Positions 9,351-19,120 of a DNA stretch of 64,000 nucleotides are shown piece after piece. The position numbers and the translations under genes were made by a program. The notes beneath the pieces are model-generated. The model had not been told where the DNA came from and ran no database searches. It saw nothing but the letters and a program-made list of their open reading frames with translations. This stretch comes from Bosea sp. 29B (GTDB lineage: Bacteria; Pseudomonadota; Alphaproteobacteria; Rhizobiales; Beijerinckiaceae): the NCBI RefSeq assembly GCF_902506165.1, contig NZ_LR733817.1, forward strand, positions 5,361,625 through 5,425,624. The letters run 5' to 3'. The stretch's first letter is position 1, and each line of letters begins with the position of its first letter.

Positions 9351-9422
9351 AAGCGAGAGCAATCCCGATCAAGCAGACCCGCTTCGCCTCCGCCATGGTG
9401 CCGGCGTTTCGTGAGTGAGCCC

Positions 9423-10256
9423 ATGGATCCGATCAAGAAAGCCCTCTGGTGCATCGAAAGCCGCTTCGCCTCCGAGCTCTCGCTCGACGAGATCGCGGAG
9501 GTCAGCGGTGTCTCGCGCTTCCATCTCAGCCGCGCCTTCGGCGTGGCGACCGGCCGCTCGGTGATGCGCTATGTGCGCGAGCGCCGGCTCTCGGAAGCGG
9601 CGCGCCAACTCGCCGATGGCGCGCCCGACATCCTCCAGGTCGCGCTCGACTGGGGCTATGGCTCTCACGAGGCCTTCACCCGCGCCTTTCGCGAGCAGTT
9701 CGGCATCACGCCGGAAGAGCTGCGCTCGCGGCGCGACCTGTCATCCCTTGCTCTCGTGGAGCCCCTGTCCATGCATGCTGCAAACCGCACTCCCCTCGCC
9801 GAGCCGCGTATCGTCACCGGCAGACCCCTGCTGATCGCCGGCTTCAACGGCCATTTCTCGGTCGACAACACGCAAGGCATCCCGCTGCTCTGGCAGCGGA
9901 TCGTCCCGCATTTCGGCCATATCCCTGGCCAGAAGGGCTATGTCGCCTATGGCGCGAGCTACAATTGCGACGATGTCGGCGCCTTCGACTATATCGCCGG
10001 CGCGGAAGTCGCTTCGTTCAGCGACCTCCCGGACGAGTTCGCGCGGCTGAGCGTACCGGAGCAGCTCTGTGCCGTGTTCGAGCACAGCGGCCACATCACC
10101 GGCATCAAGCAGACCTATGAGGCGATCTGGCGCGACTGGCTGCCGAAATCGGGCCGGGAGCCGGCGATGGGCGTGACGCTGGAGCGCATGGACGAGCGCT
10201 TCGACGGAGCGACCGGCAACGGCATCGTCGAGATCTGGGTGCCTCTGAAGCGGTGA
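9423..10256 (+). CDS. AraC-type regulator with GyrI-like effector domain
   Basis: Two helix-turn-helix motifs of the AraC type occupy about residues 1-105 (SLDEIAEVSGVSRFHLSRAFG, then ILQVALDWGYGSHEAFTRAFREQFG). The C-terminal half (about 125-277) is a GyrI-like/SOUL-type ligand-binding domain ending GNGIVEIWVPLK, as in SbmC/Rob-like proteins. The ATG at 9423 gives MDPIKKALW, the usual beginning of this family; a GTG at 9411 would add four residues. The gene lies 72 bases downstream of the LysR gene on the same strand and converges on the DUF502 gene. The family binds hydrophobic small molecules; the target genes are unknown. Confidence 0.87.
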   Translation: MDPIKKALWCIESRFASELSLDEIAEVSGVSRFHLSRAFGVATGRSVMRYVRERRLSEAARQLADGAPDILQVALDWGYGSHEAFTRAFREQFGITPEELRSRRDLSSLALVEPLSMHAANRTPLAEPRIVTGRPLLIAGFNGHFSVDNTQGIPLLWQRIVPHFGHIPGQKGYVAYGASYNCDDVGAFDYIAGAEVASFSDLPDEFARLSVPEQLCAVFEHSGHITGIKQTYEAIWRDWLPKSGREPAMGVTLERMDERFDGATGNGIVEIWVPLKR

Positions 10257-10257
10257 G

Positions 10258-10950
10258 CTATTTCGCCCCCTCGGATAGCGGCTCGCCGGGCTGGATCAGC
10301 CCGGCCGACATGATCAGCTTGGCGCCGTCCTCGACCGAGATCGACAGTTCCACCACCTCGCGCCGCGGCAGGTAGAAGAAGAATCCGGTCGTCGGGTTCG
10401 GCGTGCAGGGCAGGAAGACACCGATCTGCTCGTCACCATCGGGCAGCTTGCCGGCGATCTCGGGTGCCGCCTCCTGGGCGATGAAAACGATCGACCACAT
10501 TCCCGGCTGCGGGAACTGCACCATGCCGACCTTGCGGAACGAGGTGCCGGATTGCGAGAAGATCGTCTCGAAGATCTGTTTCACGCCCTTGTAGAGGCCG
10601 CGCACCACCGGCATCCGGTTGAGGATCGATTCGCCGGCGCCGATGAGGGTGCGTCCAACGAGGTTCGCGGCGAAGAAGCCGATCACCGTCAGGCCGATCA
10701 GGGCGATGATCAGGCCGAAGCCGGGCAGTGGGAACGGTAAATGATTCTCGGGCCAGAACTGCGCCGGCACCAGCGGTTTCACCAGGCCATCGACCAGATT
10801 GATGAACCACCAGGTCACCGAGGCGGTGATGGCGAGCGGCGCTGCCAGCACGAGACCGGTCAGGAAATAGCGCCTGAGCCTGGTCCCGAAGGTTGGCCGC
10901 AACAGGTCGGGCTGGACGACGAGGCGCGGATCGGGCGTGCGGGCAGTCAT
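10258..10950 (-). CDS. DUF502 family membrane protein
   Basis: The 230 residues have two predicted membrane helices, at about 29-52 (FLTGLVLAAPLAITASVTWWF) and 77-99 (FGLIIALIGLTVIGFFAANLVG). After these comes the conserved DUF502 segment with RMPVVRGLYKGVKQIFETIF at about 112-131 and PCTPNPTTGFFFYLPR near 181-196. The family is widespread in Alphaproteobacteria and its biochemical role is unestablished. The ATG at 10950 places the first helix correctly. The neighbouring DUF454 gene is divergent and is another small inner-membrane protein. Confidence 0.85.
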   Translation of the reverse strand: MTARTPDPRLVVQPDLLRPTFGTRLRRYFLTGLVLAAPLAITASVTWWFINLVDGLVKPLVPAQFWPENHLPFPLPGFGLIIALIGLTVIGFFAANLVGRTLIGAGESILNRMPVVRGLYKGVKQIFETIFSQSGTSFRKVGMVQFPQPGMWSIVFIAQEAAPEIAGKLPDGDEQIGVFLPCTPNPTTGFFFYLPRREVVELSISVEDGAKLIMSAGLIQPGEPLSEGAK

Positions 10951-11064
10951 AGGCGATCCGGGTCTCCGTCGCTCTTGCGGCCTAACCATATTGCGCCGCA
11001 CTATCGAACGATAGCCGAGCGCAAGCCGCTGGCCACCCCCGATTCGCCGGGATCGACGAGTTTC

Positions 11065-11460
11065 GTGTCCGAACCTTCCAGACCGCAACGCCGCTGGCAT
11101 CGGCCGCTCTATCTTGCGGTCGGCTGGCTCTGCGTGCTGCTTGGCATCATCGGGCTGATCCTGCCGGTGATGCCCGGCACCGTCTTCCTGATCGCAGCGG
11201 CCTGGTGCTTCTCGCGCTCCTCGCCGCGCTTCGAAAGCTGGCTGGTCAACCATCCCCGGCTCGGCCCGCAGGTCGTGCACTGGCGGGAAACGGGCGCAAT
11301 CGCCCGCAGGACGAAATATGTCGCCTGCGGCTCGATGCTGCTGAGCTTCGTCATCGTGGCGGCGACCGATGCGCCGCCGATCGCGCTCTGGCTGAGCGGC
11401 GCCGGCCTGATCGCAGCCGGCACTTATGTCGCAAGCCGGCCAGAGCCGGAGGCTGAATAA
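11065..11460 (+). CDS. DUF454 (YbaN-like) inner-membrane protein
   Basis: The 131-residue protein matches the YbaN/DUF454 family. The hallmark segment is LYLAVGWLCVLLGIIGLILPVMPGTVFLIAAAWCFSRSS, here given as two parts: a membrane helix, then LPVMPGTVFLIAAAWCF. It is followed by RFESWLVNHPRLGP and a second hydrophobic pair near the C-terminus. No ATG is available in frame. The GTG at 11065 gives MSEPSRPQRRWHRPLY and is the most economical choice. Function is unknown in the family. The gene is divergent from DUF502 and is followed by a large palindromic repeat. Confidence 0.82.
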   Translation: MSEPSRPQRRWHRPLYLAVGWLCVLLGIIGLILPVMPGTVFLIAAAWCFSRSSPRFESWLVNHPRLGPQVVHWRETGAIARRTKYVACGSMLLSFVIVAATDAPPIALWLSGAGLIAAGTYVASRPEPEAE

Positions 11461-11485
11461 AACGACGGCTGGACTTTTTGCGTCT

Positions 11486-11623
11486 TTCCGGGGCAGGCCG
11501 CAGGCCTGAGCCCGGAACCCAGAACCGATGCCATGTCCGGAGAAATCCTACCGGCTCCCGCGCCCTCACCACAACCGACATCGGTTCTGGGTTCCGGGCT
11601 CGCCGCTGCGCAGCGCCCCGGAA
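11486..11623. repeat. Large intergenic palindrome between DUF454 and glmS
   Basis: A perfect 23-base inverted repeat occupies 11508-11530 and 11579-11601 (GAGCCCGGAACCCAG... and its complement), with a 48-base central loop. A further outer pair is TTCCGGGGC (11486-11494) and GCCCCGGAA (11615-11623). The arms share the words GCGCAGCG.CGAGCCCGGAA and GCAGGCCG.AGGCCTGAGCCCGGAA with the element at 32645-32859, so both belong to one dispersed family. It sits between convergent genes and may also stop transcription. Confidence 0.8.
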
Positions 11624-11630
11624 TGACGGC

Positions 11631-13457
11631 TCACTCCACCGTGACAGACTTTGCCAGATTGCGCGGCTGGTCGACGTCCTTGCCCATGAAGACGGCCGTC
11701 TGATAAGCGATCATCTGGATCGGCACCGCATAGACGATCGGCGCGAACAGTGGATCCATCTCCGGCATGATGATCGTCGCTTCAGGCACGATCCCGGCTT
11801 CCGCCGCGCCCTTGGCATCGGTGATCAGGATGATCCGGCCGCCGCGCGCCGCGACCTCCTGCATGTTCGAGGCGGTCTTCTCGAAGAGCGCATCGTGCGG
11901 GGCGATGACGATGACCGGCATGTCCTCGTCGATCAGTGCGATCGGGCCATGCTTGAGCTCGCCCGCCGGATAGCCCTCGGCGTGGATATAGCTGATTTCC
12001 TTGAGCTTCAGCGCGCCTTCCAGCGCCAGCGGGAAGGCGGTGCCACGGCCGAGATAGAGCACGTCGCGCGCCCTGGAGAGCTTGCGGGCGAGCTTCTCGA
12101 TCTCGGGCTCCAGCGTCAGCGCCTGCGCCATCAGGCCGGGTAGCGCGATCAACTCCTGGACATAACGCGCTTCCTGCTCTGCCGAGAGCGTGCCGCGGGC
12201 GCGGGCAGCGGCGATGGCGAGGCCGGCGAGCGCGGTCAATTGGCAGGTGAAGGCCTTGGTCGAGGCGACACCGATCTCGGGGCCGGCCAGCGTAGGGGCG
12301 ACGACGTCGCTCTCGCGCGCGATCGTCGAGGTCGGCACGTTGACGACCGACATGATGTGCTGGCCTTCCTGGCGGGCATAGCGCAGGCAGGCGAGGGTGT
12401 CGGCGGTCTCTCCCGATTGCGAGACGAAGAGCGCGAGCCCATTCGCAGGCAGTGGCGCCTCGCGATAGCGGAACTCCGAGGCGACATCGATCTCGACCGG
12501 CAGGCGGGCCAGCTTCTCGAACCAGTACTTGGCGGTCAGACCGGCATAATAGGCCGTGCCGCAGGCCGAGACGGACAGGCGCGACAGGCTCTTCCAGTCG
12601 AACGGCGTCTCGAAAGGCAGCCGCGTCACGCCATTCGCCATGTCGATATAATGCGTCAGCGTATGGCCGACCACTTCCGGCTGCTCGTAGATCTCCTTGG
12701 CCATGAAGTGGTGGTGATTGCCCTTTTCCACCAGGAAGGCGCCAGCCGCGACGCGCTGGGCACGGCGCTCGACCTGGCTCCCGTCGGAGTCGTAGAAGGT
12801 CGCGCCCTTGCGGTTCAACACCACCCAGTCGCCCTCGTCGAGATAGGCGATCAGATTGGTGAAAGGCGCCAATGCCAGCGCGTCCGAGCCGAGATACATC
12901 TCGCCATCGCCGATGCCGACCGCGAGCGGCGAGCCCTTGCGGGCGCCGATCAGCAGGTCTTCCTGTCCCTCGAACAGGAAGGCGAGCGCGAAGGCGCCGC
13001 GCAGATGCGGCAGCGACGCTCCGACCGCCGCGACCGGATCCTTGCCGCGGTCGAGCTCGCGGGTGACGAGATGGGCGATGACCTCGGTATCGGTCTCGCT
13101 GGCGAAGACGTGGCCGTCGGCCTCGAGCTCGGCCTTGAGCTCGCGGAAGTTCTCGATGATGCCGTTGTGGACGACCGCCAGCTTCTCGGTGGCGTGCGGA
13201 TGGGCATTGCTCTCGGTCGGCTTGCCATGCGTCGCCCAGCGGGTATGGCCGATGCCGATCAGGCCCTCGAGCGGCTCGTTGGAGAGGCGCACTTCGAGAT
13301 TCTTGAGCTTGCCCTCGGCGCGGCGGCGGCTGAGCCGGCCACCTTCGAGCGTCGCGACGCCGGCTGAATCATAGCCGCGATATTCGAGCCGCCGCAGCGC
13401 TTCGACGACCTGGCCGGCGACGGCCTGCTTGCCGAGAATGCCCACGATTCCGCACAT
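11631..13457 (-). CDS. glmS: Glutamine--fructose-6-phosphate aminotransferase (isomerizing)
   Basis: GlmS makes glucosamine-6-phosphate from fructose-6-phosphate and glutamine, the entry step to peptidoglycan and lipid A precursors. The 608 residues begin MCGIVGILG, where Cys2 is the glutaminase nucleophile after Met removal. HTRWATHGKPT (near residue 73) and the NGIIEN segment complete the glutamine site. Two SIS domains follow (SACGTAYYAG near 305; YLGRGTAFPLALEGALKLKEISY near 475), and the protein ends with the conserved DQPRNLAKSVTVE tail. The gene lies directly downstream of glmU on the same strand, so consecutive steps are encoded together. No glmS ribozyme-like leader was recognised in the 108-base gap. 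Confidence 0.97.
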   Translation of the reverse strand: MCGIVGILGKQAVAGQVVEALRRLEYRGYDSAGVATLEGGRLSRRRAEGKLKNLEVRLSNEPLEGLIGIGHTRWATHGKPTESNAHPHATEKLAVVHNGIIENFRELKAELEADGHVFASETDTEVIAHLVTRELDRGKDPVAAVGASLPHLRGAFALAFLFEGQEDLLIGARKGSPLAVGIGDGEMYLGSDALALAPFTNLIAYLDEGDWVVLNRKGATFYDSDGSQVERRAQRVAAGAFLVEKGNHHHFMAKEIYEQPEVVGHTLTHYIDMANGVTRLPFETPFDWKSLSRLSVSACGTAYYAGLTAKYWFEKLARLPVEIDVASEFRYREAPLPANGLALFVSQSGETADTLACLRYARQEGQHIMSVVNVPTSTIARESDVVAPTLAGPEIGVASTKAFTCQLTALAGLAIAAARARGTLSAEQEARYVQELIALPGLMAQALTLEPEIEKLARKLSRARDVLYLGRGTAFPLALEGALKLKEISYIHAEGYPAGELKHGPIALIDEDMPVIVIAPHDALFEKTASNMQEVAARGGRIILITDAKGAAEAGIVPEATIIMPEMDPLFAPIVYAVPIQMIAYQTAVFMGKDVDQPRNLAKSVTVE

Positions 13458-13565
13458 GGATGTGCCTCATCCGTTGATATCGATGCGCATCGCAATAAGC
13501 CGCAAGCCGGCAAATGCGAAATCACGTTGAATGTCGAACTATGAACGAAATGCCTTGCAAATCGC

Positions 13566-14930
13566 CTATTGCCGGGCTTTTCGGGCCTGGGCGGCAGCCC
13601 TGAAGGCCGAAGCCCAGCCTTCGCGCTCCATCTGCCGGCCCCGTGCGACGGCGAGCGCATCCGGCTTGACGTCGCGGGTGATGACCGAGCCCGAGCCGAC
13701 ATAGGCCCCCGCCCCGATCGTCACCGGCGCGACCAGCGCCGAATTGGAGCCGACGAAGGCACCCTCGCCGATGATCGTTTTCGCCTTGAAGAAGCCGTCA
13801 TAGTTGCAGGTGATCGTGCCGGCGCCGATATTGGCGTTCGCGCCGATCTCGGCATCGCCGATATAGGTCAGGTGGTTGACCTTGGCACCCTCGCCGATCG
13901 CCGCCGCCTTGATCTCGACGAAGTTGCCGACCCTGGCGCCCTTCGCCAGCTCGGCACCGGGCCTCAGCCGTGCATAGGGGCCGATCGAGGCGCTTGGGCC
14001 CACGCTCGCCCCCTCGAGATGCGAGAAGGCGTGGATGACGGCATTGTCCGCGACCTTGACGCCAGGGCCGAAGACGACATTGGGCTCGATCAGAACGTCG
14101 CGGCCGATCACAGTATCATGGCTGAAGAACACGGTTTCGGGCGCGATCAGCGTGGCGCCGGCCAGCATCGCCTCGAGCCGCCTGCGGCGCTGGAAATCGG
14201 CCTCGACGGCCGCGAGTTGGGCCCGATCGTTGACCCCCTGCACCTCGGCCTCGGGCGCGACCTGGGCGACCGCCTTCAGGCCTTGCGCTCGCGCCACCGC
14301 GACGGCATCGGTCAGGTAGTATTCGTTCTGCGCATTGGCGCAGCCGATCGCGTCGAGGATGGCGAGCGCCTTGCTGCCGTCAAGCGCCATCAGCCCGGCA
14401 TTGCACAGGGTGATCTTGCGCGTCGCCTCGTCGGCGTCCTTGTGCTCGACGATCGCCTGCAACGCGCCATCCTGAGTGACGAAGCGGCCATAGCCGGTCG
14501 GGTCGCGCGCCTCGAAGCCGAGCGCGGCAACGCCGACACCGCCATGCAATGCCTTGCGGAGGTCGGCGAAGGTCTCCGGGCGCACCAGCGGCGTATCCGC
14601 AAAGGCGACCAGCACATCATCGTGCTTGCCCGCCAGGCTCTCGCGGGCCGCCAGCACCGCATGCGCGGTGCCCTTGCGCTCGCTCTGGACGAAGATCGCG
14701 GCGTGCGGAGCGTGCTTCTTGACCTCGGCCGCCACATCGGGACGATCGGGCCCGATCACCACGGCGAGCGCATCGGCGCCGGCAGCCGTCACGGCCGCCA
14801 GGACATGGCCGAGCAGCGAGCGGCCGGCCACCTCGTGCAGCACCTTCGGCCTTGCCGATTTCATCCGGGTTCCCTCGCCCGCGGCCAGCACGATGGCGAG
14901 ACAGGTCCGAGCGGGCTGCATTTCCGTCAT
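13566..14930 (-). CDS. glmU: Bifunctional UDP-GlcNAc pyrophosphorylase/glucosamine-1-phosphate acetyltransferase
   Basis: GlmU acetylates glucosamine-1-phosphate and then uridylylates it to UDP-GlcNAc. The 454 residues show the nucleotidyltransferase motif [25 protein letters not shown], split here as [11 protein letters not shown] (residues 15-25) and KVLHEVAG. The magnesium-site region is DTPLVRP near 115. The left-handed beta-helix of hexapeptide repeats begins near residue 255 and contains [18 protein letters not shown] and [13 protein letters not shown]. The start at 14930 ([10 protein letters not shown]) is an ATG; MQPARTC three residues later is an alternative. The gene is upstream of glmS, probably in the same transcript. 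Confidence 0.97.
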   Translation of the reverse strand: MTEMQPARTCLAIVLAAGEGTRMKSARPKVLHEVAGRSLLGHVLAAVTAAGADALAVVIGPDRPDVAAEVKKHAPHAAIFVQSERKGTAHAVLAARESLAGKHDDVLVAFADTPLVRPETFADLRKALHGGVGVAALGFEARDPTGYGRFVTQDGALQAIVEHKDADEATRKITLCNAGLMALDGSKALAILDAIGCANAQNEYYLTDAVAVARAQGLKAVAQVAPEAEVQGVNDRAQLAAVEADFQRRRRLEAMLAGATLIAPETVFFSHDTVIGRDVLIEPNVVFGPGVKVADNAVIHAFSHLEGASVGPSASIGPYARLRPGAELAKGARVGNFVEIKAAAIGEGAKVNHLTYIGDAEIGANANIGAGTITCNYDGFFKAKTIIGEGAFVGSNSALVAPVTIGAGAYVGSGSVITRDVKPDALAVARGRQMEREGWASAFRAAAQARKARQ

Positions 14931-15236
14931 GATCGTCCTGTCACATGCTCTTTAACGAGGAAGCGCGGCCACGACCGGCCGTCGTCGCGGGCGCAGGCGA
15001 ATGCCGCACCGGCGGTGGATAGCCGATTGCGAGCGGATTTGGCAAAGCCCAGCGGACGATACGCCCAGACGCCGGCCTCAGACCCGCCATCTGGCACGGC
15101 TTCGTTTTCAGCATGGCATTCCTGCATGCAAGGCGCTCCTTTTTTCGCCTTTGGCCTTGCACTGCGCTTTTCAGCCCCGCGCGAAATGCTCTAGAAGCGC
15201 AAGTCGGCAGAGCTTTGCCGGCCCAAGTTGGATATC
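14931..15236. other. Non-coding gap between glmU and opgG
   Basis: This 306-base gap separates two divergent genes and must hold promoters for both. Short open frames here lack ribosome-binding sites and codon bias and are not called. I see a T-rich patch (CTTTTTTCGCCTTT near 15138-15151) and a small dyad CGGCA...TGCCG near 15205-15219, but no recognisable operator. Confidence 0.5.
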
Positions 15237-16799
15237 ATGTCGAAATCCTTGAATCGCCGTCGATTTTTGAGCCTCGCAGCGACCGGCGCCATCGCGCAGC
15301 GGTTTGCCGTCGGCACTGCGGCGGCGCAGGCCCCGACGACATGGGCCGGGCTGGTGCAATCGGTCATCGCCGAAGGACAACGCTTCGATCCCGCACTCGT
15401 CGTCGAAGCCGCGCGCGTGCTCTCGCGCCGGCCGATGGTGCCATTGGTCGCGACCGACCTGCCGGAAGGCTACGCCACCCTGCCCTACGACCAGTATGTC
15501 GGCATCAGGGCGCAGCCCTCGGGCATGATCTGGGCCGGCGAAAATCGCGGTTTCACCGTCGAGCCGCTGCACCGCGGCTATGTCTTCTCGTCGCCAGTCA
15601 GCCTGTTCACGGTCGAGGACGAAGTGGTCAGGCGGGTCGCCTTCGACCCCGGCAAGTTCAACTATGGCCGCGTGACGCCGCCGCCGTCAGGGGCCGATCT
15701 GCAGTTCTCGGGTTTCCGCGTCTCGGCCGGTCTGGAGCGTCCCTATGAGCTCGCGCTGTTCCAGGGCGCGACCTTCTTCCGTTCGCTGGCTCGCGGCCAG
15801 AATTTCGGGGCGCTGGCCCGCGCCTTGATCCTGCGGCCGGGCGAGCAGCGCGGCGAGGAGATTCCGTTCTTCCGCGCCTACTGGATCGAGCGGCCCAGCC
15901 CCGCCGCCGGCGTGCTGATCATCCACGCACTGCTTGATTCCGAGAGCGTCACCGGCGCGGTCCGCATGACGCTGCGCCCCGGCGACGTCACCTTCATCGA
16001 TGTCGAGATGACCCTGTTCGCCCGTGCCAATCTCGACCATGTCGGCTTCGGCTGCGTGATGGGCACCTATCTCTCCGGACCGCAGAGCCGGCGCGGCTTC
16101 GACGATCTGCGCCCGGCGGTCCACGAGGTCTCCGGCGTGCAGATGCTCACTGGCAATGGCGAATGGATCTACCGGCCGGTCAGCAACCCGGCCAATCTGC
16201 AGGTCTCGTCCTTCCAGGATTCCAATCCGCGCGGCTTCGGCCTGGTCCAGCGCGAGCGCGATCCCAACGCCTTCGTCGACGACGACCAGCGCTTCGAGCT
16301 CAGGCCAAGTGTCTGGATGGAGCCGCTCGGCGAGTGGGGGCCAGGCTCGGTCCAGCTGATCGAGATCCCCAGCGAATCCGAGCTCAACGACAACATCATC
16401 AGCTATTGGCGCCCGCGCCAGCCGATCGCCGCCGGCAGCGAGACGACGGTTGCCTATCGGCAGGCCTGGTGCTGGCAGCCGCCCGAGCGCCCGCCGCTCG
16501 CCACCGCGACGCGCATCCGGCAAGGCCGCGGCTCGCAGGCGCGCCGGCGCCGCTTCCTCGTCGACTTTACCGGCGACAGGCTCGGCGACGCTGCCCTGGT
16601 CGCCGCCATCCGCGCCAATGTGACGGCGACGCCGGGCTCGATCCAGAACCTGCGGCTCTGGCCCTATCCGGAGCGACGCACCATGCGCGTCGCCTTCGAG
16701 GTCGACCCCGGCAGCGAGACGCTCTCGGAACTTCGCCTCGTGCTCGACGCCGGCGGCCAGCCGGTTTCGGAAACCCTGCTCAATCGGTGGACCTGGTGA
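15237..16799 (+). CDS. opgG: OpgG/OpgD-family glucan biosynthesis protein, Tat-exported
   Basis: This periplasmic protein is needed to make or branch osmoregulated periplasmic glucans. It has 520 residues, close to the usual OpgG/OpgD length. The N-terminus has a twin-arginine signal (NRRRFLSLA at residues 6-14, then an Ala-rich hydrophobic stretch and cleavage near AAAQA). E. coli OpgG uses Sec whereas OpgD uses Tat, so in this respect the protein is OpgD-like. The opgH gene immediately downstream is why the opgG symbol is used. The body contains conserved words such as FRAYWIERPSP and LTGNGEWIYRPVSNP. The ATG at 15237 was preferred to a TTG at 15228. Its stop overlaps the opgH start (GTGA). 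Confidence 0.9.
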   Translation: MSKSLNRRRFLSLAATGAIAQRFAVGTAAAQAPTTWAGLVQSVIAEGQRFDPALVVEAARVLSRRPMVPLVATDLPEGYATLPYDQYVGIRAQPSGMIWAGENRGFTVEPLHRGYVFSSPVSLFTVEDEVVRRVAFDPGKFNYGRVTPPPSGADLQFSGFRVSAGLERPYELALFQGATFFRSLARGQNFGALARALILRPGEQRGEEIPFFRAYWIERPSPAAGVLIIHALLDSESVTGAVRMTLRPGDVTFIDVEMTLFARANLDHVGFGCVMGTYLSGPQSRRGFDDLRPAVHEVSGVQMLTGNGEWIYRPVSNPANLQVSSFQDSNPRGFGLVQRERDPNAFVDDDQRFELRPSVWMEPLGEWGPGSVQLIEIPSESELNDNIISYWRPRQPIAAGSETTVAYRQAWCWQPPERPPLATATRIRQGRGSQARRRRFLVDFTGDRLGDAALVAAIRANVTATPGSIQNLRLWPYPERRTMRVAFEVDPGSETLSELRLVLDAGGQPVSETLLNRWTW

Positions 16800-18994
16800 C
16801 TGTGGAAGTGCTTGCCCGCCCGACCGAGGTCGAGGTCGCGACCGGCTATCCTGCCCCGGTCGAGGCGACGCCGCCCGAGAACCGGCTGGAGATGCCGGTA
16901 CAATCCTTCCGCAGCTGGAACGCCTCGGAAGGGCGCCAGCGGGCTGTGCCGCAAGCCTGGCGTACGCCCTGGCTCGCCCGGATCTTCGTCTTTGGCGGCG
17001 CCTGGGCGCTGACCGCCTACGGCGCCTGGGAGATGTACCATGTCGTGTCGGTCAGCCGCACGACCTTCCTGCAGTACGTGCTGCTCGTTCTCTTCACGGT
17101 GAACTTCTCCTGGATCGCGCTCGCCTTCACCAGCGCGATCCTCGGCTTCTCCGCACTGCTCTTCCGGCTGGTGAAGAGCCCGCGCGCCGAGACGCTGGCG
17201 CAGAAGACCGTCGTGGTCATGCCGATCTACAACGAATCGACGGCGCGGACCTTTGCGGCCGTGGCGGCGATCCGCGAGTCGATCGAGGCGACGGGCCTGG
17301 GCGACCATTTCGACTATTTCATCGTCTCCGACACCACCAATCCCGACATCTGGGTGGCGGAGGAACGCGCTTTCCTCGCCCTGCGCCAGCGGCTCGGACC
17401 GGATGCGCGCATCTACTATCGCCACCGGCCGAAGAACCATCACCGCAAGGCCGGCAACATCGCCGACTTCGTCACGCGCTGGGGCGGCCACTACCCCCAT
17501 ATGGTCGTGCTCGACGCCGACAGCCTGATGACCGGCACCTGCATCGTGCGCCTCGCCGCGGCGATGGAGGCCGATCCCGACGCCGGCATCATCCAGTCGC
17601 TGCCGCTGATCATCAACCGCAACACCTTCTTCGCGCGCCTGCAGCAGTTCGCGGCGCGGGTCTACGGCCCGGTGATCGCGACCGGCCTGGCGATCTGGTC
17701 CGGCCGCGACGGCAATTACTGGGGCCACAACGCGATCATCAGGACAAAGGCCTTCGCCGATCACTGCGGCCTGCCCGACCTCAAGGGCAAGCCGCCCTTC
17801 GGCGGCCACGTCCTCAGCCACGACTTCGTCGAGGCGGCGCTGATCCGGCGCGCCGGCTGGTCAGTCTACATGTTGCCCGACCTGACGGGCTCCTATGAGG
17901 AGAGCCCGCCCTCGCTGATCGACATCGCGACCCGCGACCGGCGCTGGTGCCAGGGCAATCTCCAGCATTCGCGCATCATCGGCGCCAAGGGCCTGAAGCT
18001 CTCGACTCGCCAGCACTTCGCCACCGGCATGATGGCCTATCTCGCCTCGCCCTTCTGGCTGATGCAACTGGTGGTCGGCATCCTGATCGTGCTGCAGGTC
18101 AATTACGCCCGGCCGGAATACTTCACCGAGGAGTTCAGGCTCTTCCCGGTCTGGCCGCGCTTCGACCCCGAGCGCGCGCTCAACCTCTTCGGGCTGACCA
18201 TGGCGATCCTTCTGGCGCCGAAGCTGTTCGGCCTGCTGCTGACGCTGTTCGACGGCAAGCTCCGGCGCGCCTGCGGCGGCGGCATCCGACTCGTCCTTTC
18301 GGCACTGCTGGAGATTCTGTTCTCGGCCTTCTTCGCGCCGATCATGATGGTGATCCAGTCCGGCTCGGTCTTCCAGATCCTGGTCGGTCGCGACACCGGC
18401 TGGAATCCGCAGCGCCGCGACGACGGCTCGATCCCGCTCAAGGACATCACCCGCCGACACCGCGCCCATACGCTGCTCGGCCTCGTCGCCGGCCTGTCGG
18501 CCTTCATGATCGCGACCTCGCTCTTCGCCTGGATGTCACCGACGATCGTCGGCTTGCTGCTGGCGATCCCGCTATCCTGGGCCTCGGGCAACCTCGCGCT
18601 CGGCCTTTGGCTGAAGCGGCGCGGGCTCCTGATGACGCCGGAGGAAGGCGATCCGCCGGCGATCGCCCTGCGGGCCAACGCGCTCCAGGCCGAGTTCTCG
18701 CAAGCCGGCTTCGACGATGCCGACGGACTTTCAACCCTGCACGCAGATCCGATGCTGCGCGCGACCCATGAAGCCATGCTGCCCCAGGTCCAGCCGCGCC
18801 GGCGTGGCGAGATCGAGCCCGACCGCGCCGTAGCTCAAGCGAAGCTTGTCGATGCCGAGACGATTGCCGACGCAGTGATCTGGCTGAAGCCGAAGGAACG
18901 CATGGTCGTGCTGCACGACCGCGCTTTGCTCGGCCTGCTGGCCAATCTGCCCGAAGGGCCGGCTCATGCCGGCGCCGAGGCGTCCGGCCACTAG
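16796..18994 (+). CDS. opgH: Glucans biosynthesis glucosyltransferase OpgH
   Basis: OpgH is the inner-membrane family 2 glycosyltransferase that polymerises the beta-1,2-linked glucan backbone from UDP-glucose. The GTG at 16796 overlaps the opgG stop by four bases and gives 732 residues; a second GTG lies two codons later. Membrane helices occur at about 65-90 and 95-125. The catalytic domain begins with TVVVMPIYNES near residue 138 and includes VLDADSLMTG near 239. It ends with the Q/R-x-x-R-W type motif RDRRWCQGN near 381. Several C-terminal membrane segments follow (from about 405). The overlap indicates translational coupling to opgG. Confidence 0.95.
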   Translation: MTVEVLARPTEVEVATGYPAPVEATPPENRLEMPVQSFRSWNASEGRQRAVPQAWRTPWLARIFVFGGAWALTAYGAWEMYHVVSVSRTTFLQYVLLVLFTVNFSWIALAFTSAILGFSALLFRLVKSPRAETLAQKTVVVMPIYNESTARTFAAVAAIRESIEATGLGDHFDYFIVSDTTNPDIWVAEERAFLALRQRLGPDARIYYRHRPKNHHRKAGNIADFVTRWGGHYPHMVVLDADSLMTGTCIVRLAAAMEADPDAGIIQSLPLIINRNTFFARLQQFAARVYGPVIATGLAIWSGRDGNYWGHNAIIRTKAFADHCGLPDLKGKPPFGGHVLSHDFVEAALIRRAGWSVYMLPDLTGSYEESPPSLIDIATRDRRWCQGNLQHSRIIGAKGLKLSTRQHFATGMMAYLASPFWLMQLVVGILIVLQVNYARPEYFTEEFRLFPVWPRFDPERALNLFGLTMAILLAPKLFGLLLTLFDGKLRRACGGGIRLVLSALLEILFSAFFAPIMMVIQSGSVFQILVGRDTGWNPQRRDDGSIPLKDITRRHRAHTLLGLVAGLSAFMIATSLFAWMSPTIVGLLLAIPLSWASGNLALGLWLKRRGLLMTPEEGDPPAIALRANALQAEFSQAGFDDADGLSTLHADPMLRATHEAMLPQVQPRRRGEIEPDRAVAQAKLVDAETIADAVIWLKPKERMVVLHDRALLGLLANLPEGPAHAGAEASGH

Positions 18995-19120
18995 GAAACG
19001 CGGCCTCCCGCGAAATCGCGACCGGCTTCCTGCTAGCTCCAGAAAGCTGTCGTTGGTTCGAAGGACTACGAGCCCGGCGGGCTCACGCATGCTCCTTGCC
19101 ATTCCAGCAAGGAGACTGTC

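Noticed and set aside
13458..13565. Possible glmS ribozyme or small-RNA target between glmU and glmS
   Set aside because: The 108-base gap shows no ribozyme core that I recognise, and glmS ribozymes are characteristic of Firmicutes.
14927..15127. 66-codon minus-strand frame upstream of glmU
   Set aside because: No ribosome-binding site, no similarity that I recognise, and location in a divergent promoter region.
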